From positions 26,036 through 90,035 of the forward strand of contig VXLY01000067.1 of assembly GCA_009841335.1 (NCBI GenBank): a stretch of 64,000 nt of DNA, given 5' to 3'. Shown here one piece after another: positions 53,104 to 61,303 of the stretch; position 1 is the first letter of the stretch; each line of letters starts with the position of its first letter. The notes beneath the pieces are model-generated. The model saw only the letters and a program-made list of their open reading frames with translations. It was not told the origin of the DNA and did no database searches. Source of the stretch: Rhodothermaceae bacterium (GTDB taxonomy: Bacteria; Bacteroidota; Rhodothermia; Rhodothermales; Bin80). The position numbers and the translations under genes are program-made.

Positions 53104-56100
53104 CGGTACTGAGCCTCGTCCAAATTCAGGATAGTACTGGTTACAACAGTCATTGCAGCCAGTTTCACAATGTTGTTGGTAAGCCTGAGCGGGGTTATTC
53201 CAACCGACACCAGGGCACGTGCGCTGGCTGGGTCCTGTTCAAATTTACGCGTTTGTTCCTCCAGAAGATCGGTGAGCGTGTCGAGCTCTTCTGCCTCCGG
53301 TGATCTGGAGGTGAGCCAGCGAAAGGCCTCTGCAATCTGCTCTTGCGGACTTGTGCCTTCGCCCGCAAGCATGCGAGAGGCAAGCGCACGCGCTGCTTCG
53401 ACATACTGTGGATCATTCAAAAGCACCAGAGATTGCAGCGGTGTCGCAGTAGTTTGCCGCTCCACTGTACAGATCGACCGCTCCGGGGCGTCAAAGGTCA
53501 GCATTGCCGGCGGCGGGATCGTTCGTTTCCAGTAAGTATAAAGGCTGCGCCGGTGAACATCTGGGCCGGGGCGATAGCGATTCTCACCAATCTGGTTCGC
53601 AAGTGCCCTCCAGAGTCCAGCAGGTTGATAGGGGCGTACGGGCTCTCCGCCAATCGTCGGGTTCAGCAGATTACTGACCAGTAGCGCATTGTCGCGCATC
53701 ATTTCGGCAGACAATCGCTTGCGAGGAGCACGTGCTAACAGCATGTTGTTTGGATCCCGCTCCCGAAGGATTCGTGTCATTCGGCTGCTTTGACGGTAGG
53801 TAGCAGACAGGACGATCTCTCTGATCAATGCCTTAGTGTCATAATCCAGGTCAATGAACCTTGTAGCCAGATAATCAAGTAGTGCTGGGTTAGAGGGTAG
53901 TGCGCCCTGACTACCAAAGTCTTCTGGTGTATGAACTAATCCTTCTCCAAAGAGCAGTTGCCAGAGGCGGTTTACAGCTACACGTGCGGTCAGTGGATTT
54001 TCTTCATGCACAATCCACTGCGCAAGTCCATACCGGTTACGCGGCAGACTATCGGGAAAGGAAAAGATTGCTGCCGGGGTCCCCGGTCCCACGGAATCCA
54101 GGGGAGCATCATATGCCCCGCGATCCAGAACATGCGTGGTGCGTGGTTCGGGCATCTCTTCCATGACCATAACATTGGGTACACGTCTCAGTGCACGCCG
54201 AAGGCTGTCCAACGCAGCATTTGCTGCATTCAATCCGGGATCGTAGTGGGCTTGATAGTGGGCGGTCGTTTGAGTAGCGGGCTCCTGTCCTGCAAGGTAG
54301 GCGACTTCCAGGTCCGTGAGTACTCGGGCATGCACATGGAGGTCGTCCAGAGTACCGTCCCTTACCCCTTCAATATCACCTATCGTGCGATTGCGGTGAG
54401 TCCAATTGCCTGCAAGGAGCCCGTTTCCGTTCAGTATACTTTCACGCGCAAGCGAGTCTTCGTTAACATGAACACGGCTTGAAATGCCATTCAGGTACAG
54501 GGTAACTCCTTGTGCGTGTCCACTGCCATCGTAGGTGGCGGAGATATGGGTCCAGGTATCTGCCGGGATTTCTTGTGTGGTCTGCACAGAAATCTGATGG
54601 TTTCCGTCGTGTATCAAGCGAAGTCGAAGCCAACCTTCTTTGGTACGTGCTAGGTCGTAGCCACCACGCTTTTGCTCCCCGTTTCGTTTGGAGAACAGTG
54701 CAATATCTTTTGGCTGGTCTTGGATGAGTATCCAGGCGCTCAGTGAGAACCGATCGTACCACTCAAAGTCAGCATCTAGTCCGAGGTTTAGAAAATTCTG
54801 CCCGTCAAAGGTTAATCCATTTCCGCGTTTCCCTTCGGTGACCAGAGGAGGGTCAAGTACTTTTTCCAATCCGGTGTTTGCCAACCCATCCGGGCCCACG
54901 CGTGCAAGAGAAACCAGGATGTCCAGGTCGTCCAAGGGCAGGGATGTCAGAAGGCCGGATTCGATGGTTGTCTCAAGATTGGGCTTCCAATCAGGAGGCG
55001 ATGCACTTTGAGGCCAGTTCGCTACGACTTGCTCAATTGAATCAATTCCCGCTACCGTCTGCGCAATGGAGGCCTCTAATTCGGGATCTTCAAGCCGGAT
55101 GGCGGGTCTTGGTGAGAGATCAAAATAATTAATCTGGGCCTGTTCATCCACGCCGTTAAAGAAGGCAAACATGCTGTAGTACTCTTCTTGCAGGATCGGA
55201 TCAAACTTATGATCATGGCACCGTGCACATTCCATAGTTAATCCCAGAAATGCAGTTGCCGTTGTATTGGTTCGATCGGCGACATACTCTGTCAAGTATT
55301 CTTCCGCCACTACACCCCCTTCCTGAGTTATGGCGTGGTTGCGGTTAAATCCGGTAGCCAGATGTTGCTCAAAGGTCGCTTCGGGAAGCATGTCGCCTGC
55401 AATCTGCCAAATCACGAAGTCATCATAAGGAAGGTTCTCATTAAAGGCCCGTACGACCCAGTCACGCCATGGCCACATTGTCCGAGGGCGGTCGTCCTGG
55501 TAGCCGTGCGTATCGGCGTAACGCGCGATATCCAGCCACATGGACGTCATACGTTCTCCGTAGGTCGGACGTGCAAGCAGCTCCTCCACTAAACGTTCGT
55601 AAGCATCCTCCCGCGTATCATTCAGAAAGGCGGTAAGCTCGGTCGGAGTTGGCGGCAGTCCTGTCAGATCAAACGTCACACGGCGAAGCAGCTTAGTGCG
55701 GTCTGCTTCCTCCGACGGATTAAGTACGGCGGATTCGATGCTATGCAATATGAAATAATCAATGGGGCCGCGGGCCCAGTGTTCATTGCGCACCTCTGGC
55801 AGGGTAGGACGCGTGGGTGGTGTGAATGCCCAATGTGGTTTCCAGTCTGCACCCTGGTCAATCCAGCGCTTGATGAGTGCAATCTCGCGTGAGGTAAGAG
55901 ATAGATTGCTTTCCGGCGGTGGCATACGCCGTTGAGGATCTTCGCTGGAGATATGCTCAACGAGAAGGCTAGCCGCGGCATTGCCGGGTTCAATGATTCG
56001 ATGTGTTGAATCATCACGGCTTACACCGTAGGCACCTGCCTGAGTATCAAGCCGAAGCTCTGCCTTGCGGACCTGGTCATCTGGCCCATGGCACTTGTAG

Positions 56101-56279
56101 CAGCGATCTGAAAGTACAGGTTTGATATGCCAGTTGTAATCAACCGTAGCCGGTAGTGTGGATGGGCCCGTTGAAGACTGATTACAAGCAGCCAGCAGGA
56201 GCAGTATTACGAGCCAGGATGATCGAAGAATGGACACGGAAAGAAACCCATTGAAATAACCAGACAATTTACAACGCAT
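53100..56279 (-). CDS. PSD1/DUF1549-DUF1553 haem protein with LamG domain (copy 1)
   Basis: 1,059 residues from the ATG at 56279, which places a lipoprotein signal (LVILLLLAAC) near the N-terminus; the frame is open to 56426, but the extra residues precede the signal. Cytochrome domain with CYKCH and RMPPPES; DUF1549 ([25 protein letters not shown]) with CARCH in [13 protein letters not shown]; LamG domain (GNGLTFDGQNFLNLGLDADFEWYDRFSLSAWILIQDQ, WTHISATYDGSGHAQGVTLYLNG); DUF1553. Clearly diverged from copies 2 and 3, so it is an older paralogue. It heads the minus-strand block, with about 450 bases of free sequence upstream. Confidence 0.92.
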   Translation of the reverse strand: MRCKLSGYFNGFLSVSILRSSWLVILLLLAACNQSSTGPSTLPATVDYNWHIKPVLSDRCYKCHGPDDQVRKAELRLDTQAGAYGVSRDDSTHRIIEPGNAAASLLVEHISSEDPQRRMPPPESNLSLTSREIALIKRWIDQGADWKPHWAFTPPTRPTLPEVRNEHWARGPIDYFILHSIESAVLNPSEEADRTKLLRRVTFDLTGLPPTPTELTAFLNDTREDAYERLVEELLARPTYGERMTSMWLDIARYADTHGYQDDRPRTMWPWRDWVVRAFNENLPYDDFVIWQIAGDMLPEATFEQHLATGFNRNHAITQEGGVVAEEYLTEYVADRTNTTATAFLGLTMECARCHDHKFDPILQEEYYSMFAFFNGVDEQAQINYFDLSPRPAIRLEDPELEASIAQTVAGIDSIEQVVANWPQSASPPDWKPNLETTIESGLLTSLPLDDLDILVSLARVGPDGLANTGLEKVLDPPLVTEGKRGNGLTFDGQNFLNLGLDADFEWYDRFSLSAWILIQDQPKDIALFSKRNGEQKRGGYDLARTKEGWLRLRLIHDGNHQISVQTTQEIPADTWTHISATYDGSGHAQGVTLYLNGISSRVHVNEDSLARESILNGNGLLAGNWTHRNRTIGDIEGVRDGTLDDLHVHARVLTDLEVAYLAGQEPATQTTAHYQAHYDPGLNAANAALDSLRRALRRVPNVMVMEEMPEPRTTHVLDRGAYDAPLDSVGPGTPAAIFSFPDSLPRNRYGLAQWIVHEENPLTARVAVNRLWQLLFGEGLVHTPEDFGSQGALPSNPALLDYLATRFIDLDYDTKALIREIVLSATYRQSSRMTRILRERDPNNMLLARAPRKRLSAEMMRDNALLVSNLLNPTIGGEPVRPYQPAGLWRALANQIGENRYRPGPDVHRRSLYTYWKRTIPPPAMLTFDAPERSICTVERQTTATPLQSLVLLNDPQYVEAARALASRMLAGEGTSPQEQIAEAFRWLTSRSPEAEELDTLTDLLEEQTRKFEQDPASARALVSVGITPLRLTNNIVKLAAMTVVTSTILNLDEAQYR

Positions 56280-56596
56280 AGCCGCTTTCTGCCACGTGGA
56301 GGAGTCTATGTTTCTGAGAGTGGGATACTCGCTCGCGCGTGTACGATGAGTGTGATACAAATATCGGAGGTGGTCTGGTTTGACCCGGGCAGTATTTATT
56401 GACTGTGTTAATACGGACGGCACCATTCCGACAGTCCCCTCTCGACTCGGAGGTGAATGTTTTCGAGATAAACATGATCCTGAGATCCGTGCGCAAACGT
56501 TCTTAATTGGCGACGCAGTTCCTACTCAATCCGCATCTGAATCAAAGCTCGGTTTATTTCACTGTAGTCCGCCCCGAATTGCATGGAACCTTGGCT

Positions 56597-56633
56597 GCAA
56601 TCTTTATTTAGACTTAATCTAAATAAAGATTGC
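56597..56633. repeat. Perfect 16-base A/T-rich inverted repeat
   Basis: GCAATCTTTATTTAGA at 56597-56612 is followed by the five-base loop CTTAA and its exact reverse complement at 56618-56633. No T-run follows on either strand. It could be an operator for a dimeric regulator of the divergent genes or a hairpin in either leader. Confidence 0.85.
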
Positions 56634-56691
56634 CCTCATCGGCAACCATATTCTAGAGGGTCTCAGGCGGTTTTTTGCTGGAGGCCCCAAG

Positions 56692-56720
56692 TTGACACGG
56701 GCAAATGGACTTGATTCAAT
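56692..56720 (+). promoter_or_regulatory. Promoter-like TTGACA element adjoining start codon
   Basis: TTGACA at 56692-56697, 17-base spacer, TTCAAT at 56715-56720, and the ATG of the CbiX-like gene at 56726. A transcript starting seven bases after the second box would begin at or next to the ATG, so the mRNA would be leaderless. Only four of six bases fit the second box. Confidence 0.35.
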
Positions 56721-56725
56721 AACAA

Positions 56726-57610
56726 ATGAGGATCGTTTTGTTTTTCTTAACGATGTGGCTAGTCGCAGCTACAGTCAACGCACAGAACTCCAATTCTTGC
56801 GGACTCATGGTCATGGCTCATGGCGGTAGTGATCAGTGGAATACTGCAGTTGAATCAGCAGTTATGCCGTTGAGGGAAGAATTTCCGGTAGCTATAGCCT
56901 TCGGAATGGCGAATCCAGTCACAATGAAAGCAGCCGTTACAGAATTGGAAGAGCAGCATGTTGATTGTATTGCCGTAGTGCGGCTTTTTGTGTCGTCGCA
57001 CTCTTTTCTGCATCAGACCGAATACCTCCTTGGTTTGAGAGAAGATCCACCAGCTTTTTTTATTTCTCATGGAAGTCACGCGCATCATGGTTCCAAACCT
57101 GTGCCGCTTGAACTTTCATCTAGTGTTATAATTAGTGAGACCGCCTTGCTGGATGCCCCTGAAATGGGAGAGGTCCTTGCCGCGAATGCGCTGGCGCTAA
57201 GTGATAGTTCAGGCGCTGAATCCGTAATTATCATCGCACACGGTGCGGGGGATGATAAGGTTAATGCCGAATGGATCCAAAAGCTTGACCTCTTGGCCGA
57301 CTCTGTTCGGACTACAGGCATTTTCAATGAGGTTGCTGTTCACAGCCTGCGAGAGGATTGGGAAGAAAAGCGCGCAAAGTCGGAGAAAGAAATTCGCCAA
57401 TTTGTCGAGACATATTCACAGAACAATGGCAGAACGATTGTGCTCCCGTTCAGATTATATGGACTCGGCCCCTATGAGGAGGTGCTTGACGGATTGGCCT
57501 ACAAATCGAATGGTAGGGGTTTGTTACCCAGTCCAGCTGTGACGGAGTGGATCAGGCGAACTGCCAACGAGTTGTTCGTTGAGCTCGAGGAAATTGCAAG
57601 CGCAGAGTAA
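56726..57610 (+). CDS. Exported CbiX/sirohydrochlorin-chelatase-like protein
   Basis: 294 residues with a signal peptide (MRIVLFFLTMWLVAATVNAQ). Two repeats of the small CbiX fold: the first begins GLMVMAHGGSDQWN (His32) with VVRLFVSSHSFLHQTEYLLG (His92, His96), the second begins VIIIAHGAGDDKVNAEWIQKL. A His-rich loop HGSHAHHG lies at 115-122. Cytoplasmic CbiX and SirB insert Co or Fe into tetrapyrroles using such histidines; here the signal peptide implies action outside the cytoplasm, so the substrate may be different, for example metal or haem handling. No cobalamin genes are near. It neighbours the haem-protein block divergently. Confidence 0.75.
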   Translation: MRIVLFFLTMWLVAATVNAQNSNSCGLMVMAHGGSDQWNTAVESAVMPLREEFPVAIAFGMANPVTMKAAVTELEEQHVDCIAVVRLFVSSHSFLHQTEYLLGLREDPPAFFISHGSHAHHGSKPVPLELSSSVIISETALLDAPEMGEVLAANALALSDSSGAESVIIIAHGAGDDKVNAEWIQKLDLLADSVRTTGIFNEVAVHSLREDWEEKRAKSEKEIRQFVETYSQNNGRTIVLPFRLYGLGPYEEVLDGLAYKSNGRGLLPSPAVTEWIRRTANELFVELEEIASAE

Positions 57611-57678
57611 GGATATCTGCGACCTCGGGCTCTGCAGCAAATCCCGATCGATATTTACGCGACCCCGTTTACGCTCGC

Positions 57679-57709
57679 AAAACCCTTAGAGATCGCCCAA
57701 CCGGGTTTT
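57679..57709. terminator. Weak bidirectional terminator-like hairpin
   Basis: AAAACCC at 57679-57685 pairs with GGGTTTT at 57703-57709, with T-run on the plus strand and its complement on the minus strand. It lies between the convergent CbiX-like and arylsulfotransferase genes. The 17-base loop makes it weak. Confidence 0.45.
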
Positions 57710-57759
57710 TCAGGACGTCCGTTGGTCGCTAGGAGGCAGACCTAAGGAGGGTCAGATGA

Positions 57760-59481
57760 TCACTGATAGGTAAGCGTAACAGTTGCTGAGGATCCTCCGG
57801 CAATCAATCTACATATGTATTGTCCGTGTGGGAGTGGCGAAGCGTCAAAGACGTAACTATATGCTCCCGGTGCATGAAATTCATTTGCCAGCACAGCTAC
57901 TTCCTGGCCAAGTATGTTGAAGACGGTGATCTCAATATTTGTCGGGTGATCGAGTTGAATATCTATCGTGGTGCTTCCACTGAATGGGTTCGGATAGTTG
58001 GGCAGCAATGTGAAGGGTAAGGCCGGCGATGAACCAGCGACATTCAGTTCAATGGCCCCAATAGGAGTCAAGTCCCTCCCATCGAAACCCTCAAAATCTG
58101 CACCGTACCGTAGCGCCCTGTACACAGCATTCTGGAGGCGTCGAGAGCCTGGAGGTCCAAACACGGGAATGACATCTCCCTGGGAGAGGGGCCCAGTCTG
58201 CACGACGGGATTGACATATTCCCATACCAATGCGTTCGATCCTTCCTCAAGCTCAAAGATGCGGCCAGTCATCCCCTCGGCAACTAAGGTGTTTCCATTG
58301 GGGAGGCGTTGTTGGCCTGAGACGAAATCGCTGAAAAACTCATTCGGTGCAGAGAAGCTCCAAACAGACTCAGGATCCTCGTAGGTCCCGTCTATTCCCT
58401 GTGCAAACCAGACTGCATTGCTATAGAGGTCTTCCATGTAAGGAAGCTTGAGCTCGTGTACGGTTGAGTAGTCGCCTTCCGGTTGCCCTACACCATTCTC
58501 AAATACCATGAGATTGCCTGCTCCCGGCAGGCCATCTGGAATCCACAATACGGAATGCAGAAAATGAAGCGTCTGATCGCTTTCCGTTCCCAAACCGTAA
58601 TTCCGCGGATTCCCCCAGCGGTACAGAAGTCGTCCACCCAGCCCAAATGTTCCTCCTGTCTGCCCACGCGCTTCCTCTGTTGAAGTGCTGTGATCAATTA
58701 CCCATATCTCGTCAAGAAAAGAAGCACTGATCGCAATGATGTCAAGTTCCTCATTGAAATCCAGCGCATTGAAATGGAGCCAGTCTCCGCCAATCGATGT
58801 GTTCACATCAATGCGTTCTGGATAGTCGGAAATATTTTCAACATAAGTATCCAGTAGCGGCGCATGGTCTTGTGCGAGGTGGTCCCAGGAATCCCACTGC
58901 CAGACAATTTCTGCGCTGTCAGCCGGTATAGGCTTAAACTCTACGATACGTTCGCTCAGGATGATGTTCTGATCATCGGCGAGATTGTCCGGGTTGTATC
59001 CTGCAGCCAAGATTTCGTCCATATCGCGCACATCCCAGACGATTGCGAGAATGTTTCCGTTTGGCAGGGGGACCACGTCGTGGTGCAGCATGTACTCATC
59101 ATTCACAAAGTCGTATTGCCATCGGATCGTTCCATCCCATTCTATGATTTCCACACGTCCGGCTCGGCCTTGGACGTTCGTCCACGATTTTGGGGATGCG
59201 GAAGCTCTGAGCAGGGCACCATCCGGCAACAGTCTGTTGGTAGCTCCAAATCCAGAATTAACCAGCCAGCGATGTACTGCCCGCCCCTCCATATCAACCA
59301 AGTAGACCGAGGGATGAAGCATTGGAGCAATCAGGGTATAGCCCTCAAAAGCTCCAGGCATGTTGCTCATGAGCCCGACGGTACGCTGTTGCGCCTGTAC
59401 AGTGCCGGGTACAGAGAGCAGTATGAGGAGTAAGCAGGAAGGCATGGATAATCGCATCAGGATTATGCTATTTCTGATCAT
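57760..59481 (-). CDS. Arylsulfotransferase (ASST) family protein with T9SS sorting domain
   Basis: 573 residues. Signal peptide ends TVQAQ (about 31). The body is a six-blade propeller of the ASST family: LIAPMLHPSVYLVDMEGRAVHRW, MLHHDVVPLPNGNILAIVW, DWLHFNALDFNEELDIIAISASFLDEIWVIDHST and LHFLHSVLWIPDG. The histidines fit those of E. coli AssT (His252, His356, His436), but the Arg374 position appears to be Ser in ISASFLDE. The last 85 residues (LLPNYPNPFSGSTTIDIQL ... ITVFNILGQEVAVL ... PLPHGQYICRLIAGG) are a type A T9SS sorting domain. It may transfer sulfate between phenolic acceptors at the surface, or only bind ligands. Confidence 0.85.
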   Translation of the reverse strand: MIRNSIILMRLSMPSCLLLILLSVPGTVQAQQRTVGLMSNMPGAFEGYTLIAPMLHPSVYLVDMEGRAVHRWLVNSGFGATNRLLPDGALLRASASPKSWTNVQGRAGRVEIIEWDGTIRWQYDFVNDEYMLHHDVVPLPNGNILAIVWDVRDMDEILAAGYNPDNLADDQNIILSERIVEFKPIPADSAEIVWQWDSWDHLAQDHAPLLDTYVENISDYPERIDVNTSIGGDWLHFNALDFNEELDIIAISASFLDEIWVIDHSTSTEEARGQTGGTFGLGGRLLYRWGNPRNYGLGTESDQTLHFLHSVLWIPDGLPGAGNLMVFENGVGQPEGDYSTVHELKLPYMEDLYSNAVWFAQGIDGTYEDPESVWSFSAPNEFFSDFVSGQQRLPNGNTLVAEGMTGRIFELEEGSNALVWEYVNPVVQTGPLSQGDVIPVFGPPGSRRLQNAVYRALRYGADFEGFDGRDLTPIGAIELNVAGSSPALPFTLLPNYPNPFSGSTTIDIQLDHPTNIEITVFNILGQEVAVLANEFHAPGAYSYVFDASPLPHGQYICRLIAGGSSATVTLTYQ

Positions 59482-59540
59482 GACTGTGTAGTTCGTTGAG
59501 GGGCTGCACCGCCCTTGGAAACTCTGTTGGATTTCAGAGA

Positions 59541-61088
59541 TTATTGATTGTTTGGATAGATCGGCAGCCGTTCAATACGATGAAACGTGATGCCATATCG
59601 TGCTTCAGGGTTGGGGATAGAGGCTTCATACACGACATCTTTCGTTTGGTAATCGACTTCAATTGTTTTGCCATTTGGGCCATCTTCCCAGTTAGCTCCC
59701 GGCATAAACACTACATTGTCTTCTTCAGGGTGATAATCGACGTCAGACACAATAGCTGAATAGGTCGTGGATCCGCGTTCTCGACCGTATTCCCAGAGCT
59801 GTTGAACGGTCATGGCATCATCATCGATTAGATATTCGACTGCACGGCTGAACACCGGTTGCCCTTGATAGTGACGATTGTCGCCATTGTCAAATACGAG
59901 CAATGTTCCGTGGGGGGTTAGTTTCGGGGCATGCTGATACCATGCCCAGGAGAACTCCGAGTGATCAATAAAGCCGTCAAGAACGGCAGGATCTGTGATT
60001 GGCTGACCATTTGAATCCAGCGGTTGCAGGAGTTTACTGTTAAGGTCCGTGCCATCACCGGCCGTACCCCAGTTGTTGTGAGGTGCAAGGATCCAAATGA
60101 CCTGATTGTCGCGTGTAAGCTTGACCGTACCCTGAACACGTCCAGAAACAATTATGGCGTCCTTCGCCTCATCGTATGCCAGACCATTGCCATGAAACCA
60201 ATCCCGAGCGTTGCTACTCCAAACGCGTCGTCTTCGATTGAGAGATTCTCTAAGATCCCATTCCTGAACAATGTCACCGGTCTCACGATGAATCTCCAGG
60301 ATATGATCTTCAACGGTTGCTAAACCATGCTTATTGACGGTGGCCAGCAGGTTACCGTTTGGGAGCTCCAAAACATTGTGATGGTATCCGTAGCCAGGCA
60401 AGGGCCATTCGTTGACCACTCTGCCCAACATATCCATTTCGACAATACGTCCGCTGCTACCGTCTCCAAAGTACAGGTTCCCATTTTTGAGTCGCTCAAT
60501 ACCTGCATCGTAGAACAGGCTTCCGAGTACGGGATGCGTACTCATATTTGCATACCAGCGGATATTGCCGTGTTGGTCAAACATGAACGGAATTTGAGGT
60601 AGACCGCTACCGCTGCGTCCGAAGAAGCTGACCAGATTCATGCCGGGCTTTTTTCGTTCGGTATTCACTCTGACCTGGATTTCCGGCAGTTCGGACAAAA
60701 GCTGTGGCGTATCTATGGGTCGGCTCTCTTCTCCCAATAGCTGATTTTCGGCGTCATAGAATCTAATTAGCAGCGTGTTTCGATGTGCGGGAAAGAGCCC
60801 GAGTACGGGAAGGCTAAAGGACGTAGCCCGTTTTTCAAAGCGGTGTATGAGTGATTCGAGATCATTACTCAGACCTAAAATCTCAAGCTCCACCTGTACC
60901 GGTTCGCTGGTTTCCAGTTGTAGTTCCGCCGCGAGTGGTACATAGCCGGTTGGGTTAAGGATAAGGCTCTCATTCACGATGAAGCTTTCGAGTCCAGGCA
61001 TTGTTGTTTCCGTGGGGCTACTGTCGCAGCCCAAGGCCCAACAGAGAGCAACAATTATTAACCAAGAGTTCCTGCTAGAAAGAGACAT
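59541..61088 (-). CDS. Arylsulfotransferase (AssT-like) lipoprotein
   Basis: 515 residues; lipoprotein signal ends WALGC (Cys21). An N-terminal Ig-like domain (about 30-140, LILNPTGYVPLAAELQLETSEPVQVELEIL) is followed by the ASST propeller. Likely active-site residues are all visible: GYHHNVLELPNGN (His252 type), DWFHGNGLAYDE (His356 type), SGRVQGTVKL (Arg374 type) and WYQHAPKLTPHGTLLVFDNGD (His436 type, the sulfo-acceptor). Such enzymes move sulfate from one aryl sulfate to another phenol without PAPS. It lies 59 bases upstream of the other ASST gene on the same strand, so they are probably cotranscribed. Confidence 0.87.
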   Translation of the reverse strand: MSLSSRNSWLIIVALCWALGCDSSPTETTMPGLESFIVNESLILNPTGYVPLAAELQLETSEPVQVELEILGLSNDLESLIHRFEKRATSFSLPVLGLFPAHRNTLLIRFYDAENQLLGEESRPIDTPQLLSELPEIQVRVNTERKKPGMNLVSFFGRSGSGLPQIPFMFDQHGNIRWYANMSTHPVLGSLFYDAGIERLKNGNLYFGDGSSGRIVEMDMLGRVVNEWPLPGYGYHHNVLELPNGNLLATVNKHGLATVEDHILEIHRETGDIVQEWDLRESLNRRRRVWSSNARDWFHGNGLAYDEAKDAIIVSGRVQGTVKLTRDNQVIWILAPHNNWGTAGDGTDLNSKLLQPLDSNGQPITDPAVLDGFIDHSEFSWAWYQHAPKLTPHGTLLVFDNGDNRHYQGQPVFSRAVEYLIDDDAMTVQQLWEYGRERGSTTYSAIVSDVDYHPEEDNVVFMPGANWEDGPNGKTIEVDYQTKDVVYEASIPNPEARYGITFHRIERLPIYPNNQ

Positions 61089-61303
61089 GCATCTTGTTTG
61101 TGCCAGTTCGAATCTGATTGCCGGGTTACCTGCCCAAGGTAAGGACTTATCCCGTTGGCAAGCAATGTTTGTGATTGGCTAGCGGTAGTTGTGAAGGAGG
61201 ACTCTCTACAACCCATACTTAAACTGACAAGCCATGAACATCCGATATTCCCTGTCTGACGAACTGCCCGGTGCCTGTGGGCAAGCCATGGAAACCTCAG
61301 TCA

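Larger units (their letters stand above)
56280..56725. other. 446-base divergent regulatory region
   Basis: Separates the start of the PSD1/DUF1501 block (minus) from the CbiX-like gene (plus). It must contain the promoter of the 23-kb block. It holds a perfect 16-base inverted repeat (listed separately) and a TTGACA-type promoter for the plus strand. No gene is seen. Confidence 0.6.
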
